A model generated the notes under the pieces. The model made no database searches and had not been told where the DNA came from. It worked only from the letters and a program-made list of their open reading frames with translations. 64,000 nt of DNA from Patiria pectinifera (taxonomy: Eukaryota; Echinodermata; Asteroidea; Valvatida; Asterinidae), in contig CM057138.1 in the NCBI GenBank assembly GCA_029964075.1, forward strand, positions 4,830,932 through 4,894,931, read 5' to 3'. The position numbers and the translations under genes are program-made. Positions 1 through 11,100 of the stretch are shown in pieces (position 1 is the stretch's first letter; every line of letters starts with the position of its first letter).

Positions 1-1605
1 CGCTTGGGGCATGTGAACTGGTCCTTGTTTGAACACTCCACCCAAAGTCCGGAGCGCAATTCAGGGCAAGAGGGAAGCCTTATTTAGAGCCACTAATATT
101 TTCATAAGTAAAGTCACAAAACGACGCCACAGCCAAACGATAAAAAAATAAAAACCTGTTTGGATCATTAAGTTTACATCGGGAAATATTGGAAGCACAA
201 AACCGCAAATTAAGTTGTAGAAGGAAGGTTGAACGGAAAACTGGGGCACCGGAAATTATGGGGATATTAGACAAATAAAATGCGAAATACCTACAAAATT
301 GGGAGCAAATTTTTAACACATCTTCGGTGAAAGATCACACATTGAAGCAATGGATACAACAGATGCAGAAAAAAACCCGTATAGGTATACATGTACCGGT
401 TATGGATTACGCAGGATTGTTATTTTTTTTTACATAATCAGACACCGGTACGGTTCAAAGCAAGCAGGCATGCCCGACGCAGTCAGGCGGGCTTACAAGC
501 TCGCCTGCCCCGGTCTGGGTCAAGGTTGGCTGGGCCCGGCAAATTACCCATCTAAAGGCAGCGCGCGTGGGCCGGTAACTCGCTACCGGCTTGTCGATTA
601 TTTTAACGGCGGCTCTCACGCCGACAAACGGGCCGGCGCGACACGGCTTTTTTGACCAAATACCGTATCATCCGCAACAACACAATTCATTTTCAGGATT
701 TTTTCCCCTTTCCCCATAACTATGGTAATTGTATATACCTTTTCCCATCTGGTTTTTATACAGATCACACCCTTCTATGATTTTCCAATTAAAAAGTCTC
801 GCGTATGATCGTCAGTGGCATTTAGCACAATTTATCCGGTCTTCGCAAATGGCAAAAACAAATGACAAGCCAAATTTGGTTTATTTTCGAGACGAAGTTG
901 GACGATGCAACCTACATTCTTACGCATAATATTTCCGTTAAAGGATTCAAATGCAATACACAGTCCACCACACAAGAAGAAAAATGTAACAAATCGATTT
1001 TGAAATTTCTTTTTCAGCATATTATTCTTTTATATATCTACGCACGAAAATTCACACTTTTGCTTTTTGAAGTATGGTGCTATTCAATGACACAAGTTTA
1101 AAATTCTTATTTGTACAAAAACATTCTTTATATAACCAGAGCAATATGTTACAAATCAACCATTTACAAATACATGTATATGAAAATCTTGATTTTCATC
1201 ACAGTCAAGATGTTCCAAAATGAGACTTTTACATTAGAAAATACGCCTTCTGATCCTCTAGCGACTATACACAATTTCGTTCAAATGAAAAGTAAATTTC
1301 ATTGTTTCAATGCTTTGGGCGTTAGAATTAAATGGACTTAGTCTAAATTGCTAATACTAAGCGCAACTCGCATACGCAGATTGCTAACTTTGTAAGCAGA
1401 CGCAAAATAGTCACTTTGATAGATTTAGAATTAACTATGGTTGCTTTGTCTTCTCCAATACAGACACTCCAATCTTGATATTTTTTATTGTTAAGACACC
1501 AAGAAATAAAAATTAAGGTCATTGTAATGTAAAGCAATACAATTATATTAGCCACAGACTATTGTGATTTCCATAATATATTCTATTCAAATTTTGCCCG
1601 AGCAT
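1..1605. other. No gene seen; A/T-rich with a GC-rich patch
   Basis: Mostly A/T-rich and non-coding in all frames. Positions about 430-650 are GC-rich with many CpGs and a chance open frame; no domain is visible. No promoter or RNA gene could be supported. Confidence 0.5.
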
Positions 1606-1790
1606 TGTGACTTTGGGCGTGATCCCTGGCTACATGGCATATACGGGTTTATGGCTTCTGATGAATCAACTCGGAAAACGCCAACGTATAGAGCTGGATA
1701 GCTCAGTTGGTAGAGCACCGGAACGGCAATCAGGAGGTCGCAGATTCCAAGCCCCCTCCAGTCAGTTCAACTTTATACATGTACATATAT
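1606..1790 (+). mobile_element. tRNA-derived SINE, family A
   Basis: Head tgactttgggcgtgatccct, then a tRNA-like part (ATAGCTCAGTTGGTAGAGC A box, degraded B box) and tail cagtcagttcaac. Same family as the copies at 13.6, 18.3 and 45.1-45.4 kb. Confidence 0.7.
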
Positions 1791-3177
1791 TACAAGTGTT
1801 ATTTACATCTTTATTACAACATTTTAAAGGGAAGTGAAGCAGAAAGGATAACATCTGAAATGTCGATATTGATGTTTATAAAAAGTGCAGCTTCGCAGCA
1901 GCTTTTTCTCAAAGCAACATTATCAAACCTAATCACCACTTCGTTTCAATTCTAATTTAGCAATTTACAATGCCACGTGAGACTACGTGTGATAAACAGA
2001 TGTAAAAACTGCCATCAAATCGCATTAGGGTGATACCACTGTAGCTACCTACACACCGCATAGCTATAGTACAAAGCTACCGCTGAAATGACTTTACCAC
2101 ATGCTGTGGGACATTCATTGCACCGGACAAACTGCTCGCACAAACGATTATGTCACCAGCCGTGAAATGAGATTTGTGGAAGCTAATGAAATTTCCTTCA
2201 CTTGTTCTTGAGTATGTGTAGAACTTTAGGTATTCCTCTCACTTCTAGTTGTTTTTTTTTCCTTTCTTCACTTTTCAAATTTATGAATGTCTTGATGACA
2301 CACGTTTGTAAACTTATTCTAGTGCATGTATTTAATCCCTGTTTAGTGATGAAAATTTATTAAATTGCATTACTTATTGAGGTGTTTATTTCATTACGTG
2401 AAGCTGGACTTTTTGTTTAATATGTTATAATCTTATTTTCTTGCATGATAACAAAGAAATCAGTTGGCAAACGTTCTTTAATGTGTTGGAATGCCACTAG
2501 TGAAACTCAGGATGCATCCTTAGCTAACGCCTCACTCCATCCGACGAGTCTTCCATTTTTCGACCCAAATGTAAAAACCTCCAAGTTATGGAGTCCGCAT
2601 TTTATGATTTGACAATCATTTGTATATGGACTACTGACGCAGAAAAAAAGACCAATAATTGTGCGCTGGATTTAAACAAAATATAAGGTCTAAATTCATT
2701 AAGATTGTTGAAGCCACAAAGCTTGGGACAAAATCAAATTCAAAATAAATGACTTTGTTGTTTTTAGTTCTGTACACAAAATCTTTCAAGTTTACTATGG
2801 TGCCTCAGTAACTTTAGCCGCACCGCACCCTTCTAAAAAAAAATGGTGCCTACAAAAGGGCCACACCTAGCTTAACGAAGGATTACTGAGGTACATTTTG
2901 GTACCTTGTCTGTTGGTATAGGGACACGCCCCGACCCCTTATCTTCCCCCTTCACTGTACCCCTGTCAATCAGCCCTCTCACGCACCCCCAGAGGAGGGG
3001 AAATGGGTTTGGAAGGGGGAAAAGCCATGGGATTGTTAGTCAGCAGAAATACCCAGATTATAGAAGGGGTGTTGGGGTAGGGTTTGGGTGAGGGGGGGGG
3101 GGGGAAGTACTTGCTTGGACTTGCAATGACCTCATATACAGTACTAACAATTGATTAATACTTAAAATGACCTTTAA
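1791..3177. other. No gene seen
   Basis: A/T-rich, then at 2900-3110 a G/C-biased low-complexity stretch ending in a G run. No coding or RNA signal found. Confidence 0.45.
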
Positions 3178-3425
3178 ATGATTCACTAGCTAGTCTTGAT
3201 AAAAAAAAAACTGGACTCGTTTTTTTTGTTCCCCTTGTACATGTATGCAGCTGACCATTCCAATGATTCACTAGTCTTGATCCAAAGACTGGATTTGGTT
3301 TTTGTTCCCTTGTATGCAGCTGAGCATTGTAATGATTCACTGGTCTTGATGCAAGACTGGGTTTGTTTTTGTTCCCCTTGTATATAGCTGATCATTGTAA
3401 TGTTCACTCGTCTTGATCCAAGACC
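3178..3425. repeat. Tandem repeat, ~75-bp unit, about 3.5 copies
   Basis: Units contain gattcactagtcttgatcc, a T-rich stretch, then gttccccttgtatgcagctg. Diverged copies. A related fragment lies at 3505-3610. Confidence 0.7.
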
Positions 3426-3904
3426 CAAGAAACTCCAAGCATACCTAACTCATGTGTATTAGCTCGAATATGGTGTGCCCGTGGGTCCCACTGCCAACAT
3501 TCCAAAGACTGGATTTTATACATCTTGTTGATAGCGCCCTCTATCGCAATAGCAGCATAACCTCACTTTCCAGGGGAACAAAAAAAGAAATCCAGTCTTG
3601 GACCGAGACTAATGACTTCCAGGGTTTGGGGAATGACAAATATTTTTGAAAGCTTGTGAAGGACCGAATCTTAAGCTTGGGATTGATGATGCATTGTTGA
3701 GCAAAACTGAAGAGACAGATTAGCTGAGTGAGGGGAAATGACTAATAAAATGTCGGAGTGATAGGAATTTTGGACAGGGTTTTTCACTTTGGCACTTAGG
3801 ACTTTGACCTAATCAAGAAAACAGGTTTTTTTTAAGGAGATCATAACATAGGATTTTATTTTGATGGGTTGTTATCAAGTACTTTTTGCAGGGATGTTGT
3901 CGAG

Positions 3905-4305
3905 CCCATCACAAGTCCATCACTGTATTTCCTAAGTCCAGTCACAGGAAACAATGGACGAACAATAACAAAGGAATGCCTTTGAAAAACTCATCTGAAC
4001 AGCTTGTGATTTGAATTGGAACTGGAGGACTTGTGATGGGCTTGTGATGGACTTGTGATCAATGGACTTGTGATCAATGGACTTGTGATGGACTTGTGAT
4101 GGAGTTGTGATGAACTTGCGATCAATGGACTTGTGATGGACTTGTGATGGACTTGTGATGGGCTTGGGATGGACTTGGGATGGACTTGGGATGGACTTGT
4201 GATGGACTTGTGATGGACTTGTGATGGGCTTGTGACGGACTTGTGATGGGCTTGTAATGGACTTGTGATGGACTTGTGATGGACTTGCAGGGACTGACTC
4301 GACTA
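3905..4305 (+). repeat. Decanucleotide-arm element L1 (core plus expanded array)
   Basis: Short left arm (catcacaagtccatcact), unique core at about 3935-4030, then a right array of about 25 units of ggacttgtgat with 10-11 bp spacing. The core is shared with 32.34-32.44, 41.18-41.28 and 59.79-59.89 kb. Confidence 0.75.
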
Positions 4306-5010
4306 CAATGTACATCCTGACTTTTTGTCAATTTGGCTTTTTTTTTTAAACAGAAGTGAGAAGGTTCAAATCCCCAAATTCGCAATTGCTTGATTTTTTT
4401 CTCACCAAAACCATTACGAAATAACCAGTCAAAACTTTGGAGTAAAATTTCATACAGTGACAGCTTGCTATATAGAAACACTTCCAAAAGGAAGGGGGGG
4501 GGGAATTAACGTTTAATTTCCTGAATTTGTACAAGAGTTGCCACCGGGGAATTTGGGAGAGTTTAAGAGATGGTCGGGATTCGGAAATGCAATCAATGGG
4601 GTTGATGGTCTGTACCTCATAGCTACTGAATTGGGGTCCCATGAGGCACAAGGGGTTAGGTACGGTTACTGCACTTCTCTCAACACCTTGTGAATGACTG
4701 TGGGGATCGGGTGAAATCGGGACCTAATCATTACTCCATCCTCAGCGAATTGGCTTCAATTTAATGGGCATTGCAGGGACGGTTAAACGGCATGGAACAC
4801 TGTCCTTGAAACGAGAGTTCAAAAATTGTAACATGTTTGTTACATGACTGCATGTTCAGTAAATGGTAAGGCCAACAGTTAGTGTTTGTGAGGAAAAATG
4901 TGAAAGTCTAGTATCCCGGAGCTGTTTATTAAAATCCCTGCATTCAAACTGGAATTGCCCAGACTGTTTGTTGGTCCCAGAGGGGCCAACCAACCGTATA
5001 GTCCTTTTTG
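4306..5010. other. No gene seen
   Basis: Unique-looking A/T-rich DNA with homopolymer runs; no coding, RNA or clear repeat signal. Confidence 0.4.
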
Positions 5011-5019
5011 TACATGGTT

Positions 5020-5190
5020 GACTGACTGACTGACTGATCACTCAATCGCTGTCACTGGAGACTTAGCCTGGTTCTTGGCTGGTGAAGCAAGCCGGGCAGT
5101 GCTATTTTATAGGATTACCCAATAATGGGCTAAACACGGCCCGTTTACACCAGATGCATGAAAAGACTTTGAGTGAAACGCTTTCGAATA
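5020..5190 (+). repeat. Interspersed repeat family G, copy 1
   Basis: A (gact)n tract, then gggcagtgctattttatagg and ccagatgcatgaaaagactt. Shared with copies near 17.1-17.3, 21.2-21.4, 25.1-25.3 and 34.0-34.2 kb. Confidence 0.65.
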
Positions 5191-5372
5191 CAATGTCATG
5201 TACTCTGGCTGAACTAAGTTTGCCTCGTCTTGTCAAAGGGATTAAGTGCGATGTGGTCCATGGGTTTCGTACACCCGTGAGGTGGCATGTGTTAGAAAGC
5301 ATGCTAGAGAACAACCTTAATTTTCTTCACGTCCTTTACATGTACTTCTTTTTCTTAAAACCCTGTGTAGTC

Positions 5373-6060
5373 TTTAAAGGCATACAGGATCACTTGCTTT
5401 TTCATGCATTTTGTTCATTTCCAATAATAACGCCACTCAAAAAATTCAAAGAAGAATGTCCAAAACCAGTAATTGTTGAAGTTTCAGCTCAGTGGATAAT
5501 ACACTTTTTTTGAGAAAAAAGTGAAAAACCATGCACAACCTTTTGATCAGAAAACACCATTTCAGCTATAGCTCTCTTAGACTGATCATTGCAATGGTCA
5601 GTCTAAGAGAGCATTGGATATTATCACCTATTTTTCTTGATTTCTTCTTACTGACAGCAAGCCATTCGCAACAATTTCACGGGGTGTTGAATACTAGTAT
5701 GATCTCTAATCCAAGTAAGCTTTTTGATAATAATTCGGTAGGTTACCGTACTTTTGGGATATCTGACTCATGATCAGAGGGTCAGGGGTTTGAATCCAGC
5801 TGCTGGCCATATCATTGTGTCCTTGGGCAAGCCACTACACCCCCACTTGCCCCTCTCCACCCAGGAGTGTAAATGGGTACCGGCATTAGCTGGGGAGTAA
5901 CCTGCGATGGACTAACATCCCATCCAGGGGGAGTCGAAATATTCTCAGTCGTTTCATGCTACTGAAACCGGAGATAAATGCCGGCCTGATGGGCCACATT
6001 GGCCCGTGACAGACTTCACTTACTTTTAGGATAAATGCAAATGATCCTATGCCTTAAAAC
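5373..6060 (+). mobile_element. MITE family R, copy a, with a SINE in its 3' part
   Basis: Terminal inverted repeats: left tttaaaggcatacaggatca, right tgatcctatgccttaaaa. Interrupted at about 5765-6020 by a tRNA-derived SINE. Contains the palindrome at 5571-5612. Other copies: about 13.8, 15.3, 33.5 and 43.7 kb. Confidence 0.65.
5765..6020 (+). mobile_element. tRNA-derived SINE, family B, inserted in MITE R-a
   Basis: B-box-like gggtttgaatcc, then ccttgggcaagccactacac and a body with aacatcccatccagggg. The host sequence taggttac...ttttaggataaatg resumes after it. Confidence 0.65.
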
Positions 6061-6705
6061 CCTGTCAAGTCTCTACAGTAGATTCAAGGTCAGATACATG
6101 ACAGCGCACTCAAGTTCAGAGACTAGGTCAAGCATAAGCCAGGGGCTTTCCTCAGACCCATGACTGTACACGGCAAGCCGGTAGCAATACCCCCAGACAA
6201 GAACTGAGACATCTAGACATGGGGTCGACAGGGTACAGTGGAGGGGAAGAGAGAGGTTGGGGGGGAGGGGGGAGGGGAACGCAGCACATGTACCACGAAA
6301 AGCGGGAACAATATTGTAGCCACTTTGATTTTCATACTACTACAAGTACAACGAGGACTTTTGTATTTTGTAAGACCAATTAATACCCAGAACCACACCC
6401 AAAATTCTGGGCGTAGGGTTGACAAGTTGGGACACTCCACGTACCCAATAAGCACGTACTACTGTACCAAACTGGCCCGTTTTACAGCACAGAAAGCTAT
6501 AGTTTGGGGTGAATAATTAAGGGCGTTGTACCCGACGCCATTTTTCATTCCAAAAACAGTAGCAAATTCAACTTCACGTCAAAGTTTACTTTTTCATTCT
6601 AGCGACATGAAAACTCACATCGCTAAACTTGAATTCAAATTTGTTTGTACTCCCAAAATGGAATTTTACAGCATTCCTCATTCGCTCAAAAATATGGCCT
6701 ATTGA
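6061..6705. other. No gene seen
   Basis: Mixed unique DNA with a G-rich patch at 6238-6280; nothing assignable. Confidence 0.4.
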
Positions 6706-7690
6706 CTAGCTTTTGGGTGAAATGGGGACACACCAAGCGCACCCTGATAAGTGGGTACAAAGCACCTATTAAAACCTCAAGAATTGGAGGCTTTCCTCAA
6801 ACTAATGACAGTTAAGTATAGGCATGTAGCTACCCACGAGCCACACCCAAAAGTTTTAAATTTAGGTGCTGGGTGACAGGGGGACACTATATGCTCCCTG
6901 ATAAACGGGTATAAGGCACCTGTTACAGGCTCAATAACTACAGGCTTTCCTCAAACTAATGACTGTTAACTAATAGGCAAGTAGCAACCCAAGAGCCACA
7001 CCCTCCCCAATAAATTTAAATGGGTGTTGGGTGATAGGGGGACACCTTACACACCCTGATAAGGGGGTACAAAGCACCTGTTCCAAGCTCAAGAACTAAT
7101 GGCTTTCTTCATACTAATGACTGTTAAGCCAGTGACAACCTGCAGAGCCGCACGGACACATGTAAACTGGGTGTTAGGTGACAGGGGGCCCAGCTAGTAC
7201 CCTGATAAGTGGGTATACATGTAAGGCACCCTTCACAACCTCAACAAATTTGGGCGTTCCTCAAACTAATGAATGTTAACTATGTAAATTTGGTGCCGGG
7301 TGCCGGGGGGGGGGGGGGAGACAATACAAGCACCCTTATATTTTTGGGCATACATGTAAGGCACCCATTATAACCTAAAGAACTACATGCTTTCCTCAAA
7401 TTAGTTAACTATTAGGCAAGTAGCTACCAAGAGCGGCACCCATAAAATGAAATACGGGTGTCGGGTGACAGTGGGACACGCACCCTGATAAGTGGGTACA
7501 AAACACCTGTTTCAACATCAAGAGTTGGAGGCTTTCTTCACACTAATGACTGTTAACTAATAATAGGCAATTACTAGTAGCAACCCAAAACCCACACCCA
7601 TACCGGGTACATTTACATTTGGGTGTTGGCCCAGTGACAGGGCGACACTTAATGCACCCTGATAAGTGGGTAAAAGGCAAATGTTCCTTA
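6705..7690. repeat. Tandem repeat, ~150-bp unit, about 6.5 copies
   Basis: Each unit has gggtgacagggggacac, caccctgataagtgggtac, ggctttcctcaaactaatga and ctgttaactaataggcaagt. Unit starts near 6724, 6879, 7037, 7182, 7310, 7471 and 7639. Copies differ by several percent, so it is old. It ends about 230 bp from the candidate KIF14 terminal exon. Confidence 0.85.
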
Positions 7691-7918
7691 ACGTAGTCAA
7701 TATTCGGTAACGTGGCTAATGTGCTTCAAATTGGCATTCACGTGAACTATAAGCTGGACTTTTAACACATTCATCCCTGTACCGCCCAAAACCGCCCTGC
7801 TTGATACTCCTTATGTAGTTTTGTGGATTCATCAGGAACAAAAATACAATGTAACAAATGCAATGTCTTTGTCGCATTTTACATATTAGGTGGTTCCACT
7901 CCATCCCCAACATGGAAG

Positions 7919-8103
7919 TTAATTAGTGAGCAGGGTTTGGCAGCACTGTCTCTGAAATCTCTTGGAGGCGGCCGGCACTTCCTCTTTGGTCAAGTAAGGC
8001 GCCTCCGAACTCTGGCCCCTGCTAGACTTGCTTTGGATGTTGCCGTCCAGTTTCATCATGGTCATCGGCCCACTGACTGGAAAGACCTCGCGGTCGTCTC
8101 CGG
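7919..8103 (-). CDS. KIF14: Candidate KIF14 terminal exon 28
   Basis: If exon 27 splices at 8375, the acceptor ggtaag at 8104-8109 continues the frame for 60 codons to TAA at 7921-7919. The predicted tail ([13 protein letters not shown]..., ...[19 protein letters not shown]) is polar and basic. Support is phase agreement, an open frame in GC-rich sequence and total length divisible by three. I could not match it to a known KIF14 C-terminus and saw no AATAAA close downstream. Confidence 0.45.
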
Positions 8104-11100
8104 CTTACCGGAGCAGGTAACCAATACTGTCCAGTTGCTCCCAAGTGATTACTGATCCCTTGCTCCTGATCAGGGGAGGTTGGAGGTCACTACAACCCCC
8201 TGATGGTCTTGTGCAGTAGAAGTCCCGGTAGTAGTTTAATACAATGTAATACAATGCAATACAATGTAATAAAATGTGATACAATGTAAATACAATGCAA
8301 TAAAATGTAGTGCAAGTGCTGAATGGTTTAGCATAAGTGTATGTACAAAACAACAACCTAGTCAATTTGGGTACCTGTACTATCCAGAGTTTTGCTAAGC
8401 TCATCGCTTGCAAGAAACTCTTGGAATCTCGTCAGGGTCAGAGCCAGCTGTTGACCGGCGAGCGACACCAGGTGATTGGGCCGGCAAGCCAGCGTGTCCG
8501 AAGATGCTGAGGACTCGACCGAGGCGTAGGAGCAGTCGCTGCAAGACGGCGTTGGGAGGATGCTGCAAGAGGAGGCGACGGAAGCGAGGGCAGGGCCTGT
8601 TTGCTGGAGGGCATGGACGAGGAGGGACAGTTGGTTCCAGTCGATGGCTTCTCCTGTTTGAGATGGTTGGTATCGAGTAATGAAATCAAAATGTTTGCTA
8701 AATTGCTGTTTTTTGTTTGGCTTTTCAAAAATGCGTGCACAATCTGCATATCGCATATAGCTCCATGAAAACACGTGGGCCCGTACGTGCGAGTGCAGCA
8801 ATGACTGGTTCCCGCTGCGCCGCGTACTAAGTCCCAATGAAGGCATGATGAAAATGCGGTAACCAGTCAATGTAATAGTCGCGCGCGGTGCAATGCACTG
8901 CCGTACAGTGTTTTGCGTGCAGGCCGGACGGAATAGACATCGTAAAAATGCCAAGAAAACAACGATTGAGAAGGACGATCTTTGCAAGCTTATTCACAGA
9001 ACTTGATCTCTCTTGTCTGTGTATGTATTTCCCGTGTTCATGAATTTATTTTGAGGAAGTTTTACTGGTATGTGAAGTGAAACGATGCAGCGTGTTTCAC
9101 CGAAATCCTATACCGTAAAACGTGTCTCATTGCCGGCCCACCACACACAGTTCATCAAAAACGCTCGTACTAGTGCGAAGTTCAGACGTTGTTAGCCAGT
9201 TTCTCGTCGTGACTAGCATTGTGTATATGGCATACTTGACCTGAATTTTCCATTATTTTTAAGATTATCGACGGCAGATATTTTCGATAAAACTTAAGGC
9301 AAGTTTGTGTCATTTTGAGGCCATTTTTGTACAGATTTCGTAGAGCAATTGAAATAGTTCAGGCTGAAACTTTCATATATTTTTAACGAATCTGAAAGCA
9401 AATATTCAGTTGCTTTATGTGCCGTTTATTAACTCTCTATTTTCCAAGTATAATCAAGTGATGAACCAACTGACAACTGTATTAAAAAATGAAAGCCTAA
9501 GCAGTAGTCAAACCTTTTATTAATCTCCATTTAGTTAGTTTTTAAAAATAAATTTTACCTTGTCTTACAGTTACAAAAACAAAAAAAGTAATGCAACTTG
9601 AGCATATGTTATTATGCAAAAACTAATAATAACGCAGCCCCTTGAATAAATCCTTATGTCAAAATAAAACAAAAACAATGGTAACCCGTCGTTTTACCAC
9701 TGTTTATCCGTAGATTTTAAGGAGAGCGATTTGCTCTCCTCAAATATTTGAGGAGAGCGATTTATAGCTCTCCTGGGTTTTCTTTAAATGAAGGACAGTA
9801 AAAGTGCGAAGGAAAACTCACTAGGCTCATATAGAATTTATATTTTCTCTTAAAAAAAAAAAAGATTGTTTTTTGTTTCGTCTTGTTGATTGCTGAATCA
9901 TTGGCTCAATATGATCTTAATGAACAACCAACTTGTTGACAAAAACCACGGGAAATTAAAGGTGAGATTTCCCTATACTGCATCCTAAACCAACTTGAGA
10001 GTTACAAACACCTCATTTGTCAAAAATATGTTTTATTTATAAAATTCAAAGACAACGGGAAAACCTCCGAACTTGAGGCCTTGAAAATTGACTCATGTAG
10101 ACCTAGGGCTGTGGAGAAATTTTGTTGTTTTTTAAGAGCACACTTAAAAAAAAAACCAGTGAAAAAAACAGGATTCTCAAATGTTCATGCATGACCGCTA
10201 TGCCCCGTCATGAAAGACTAGATATGACAAATTGTGCATCATCATGTGTGCACTCATCTCTCTACGCTCCCCCCTTCTCCTTCCGCTTGTTGTCAAATAC
10301 TTCACACCTTAACAACTCCCAGCAGGTCCTCGAATCGCTCCAAGCGACCCCTTCAGCCAAAGCATCTAGTCATTCACCAACCTCCCCTCCCCCCTCCTGC
10401 CCCCAACCGCAAACCGGAAGAGGAAATCCCCCCTGGCTTTACCCACTAAACAAACAAGCCCCATGGGTGGTTGCGACTAATCCCGTGGGGATAAAAACAA
10501 CATCCTGAATGACACGATGAAAATTCCCTAGGGGAATTCAGTCTGAGCCCTTTACACTCACCCCCCTCCCCCCAATCCATTCTTTAAATCTTCAGGTCTT
10601 CGTTGGCAAACGAGACAGTCTGGTGCTCATATTTTTTTTTTTTGCCGGCTCAGTTACGGTAGATGATTCATGATTTTTGTTGGCAAGGGGTGGATTTATT
10701 TTACAAGGGGCTTTGTTGTGAAGTATTGTTTAGTCATCCTGTTTCTTTTTCTGTTTTGGCATTGGCCTCAAGGGATAGGCCATTGCATTAATTTTTTTTT
10801 AGTAATTCGATTTTTCCAACTTGAACTTGATTACTGCTGGCCGAGTAACTTGATTACTAGAGTACTTGCGAGCAGTTTATGCCATTCGTTGATCTACTTG
10901 TCGTTTTTTTTTCATCTACTGGTACAATGTACATGTACTTGAGTATTCGTCCGGGCGTGAGTAGAAGCAGGTACTCTTGAGCAGCAATTTAGGGTTTAGG
11001 GTTCATGGCTTAATACATCCCCTGCAAACAGGGAATCACTCCCTCCACCTCTCTCTCCCTAGGATTCCATTCGGCCAAAAAACCCCCAAAATTCAAGAAA

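Noticed and set aside
350-655. 101-residue frame in a CpG-rich patch
   Set aside because: No recognisable domain, no splice or promoter support; high GC alone can keep a frame open.
1694-1760. Functional tRNA gene (also the candidates at 16.9, 19.7, 26.8, 39.6 and 52.4 kb)
   Set aside because: A and B boxes are present but acceptor stems do not close and SINE bodies follow.
3932-4487. Repeat protein with SPSQVHHKSI-like units on the minus strand
   Set aside because: Direct translation of the ggacttgtgat array; no start context, composition is fixed by the repeat.
5082-5513. 143-residue plus-strand frame
   Set aside because: Spans parts of repeat family G and MITE R; other copies of these repeats break the frame.
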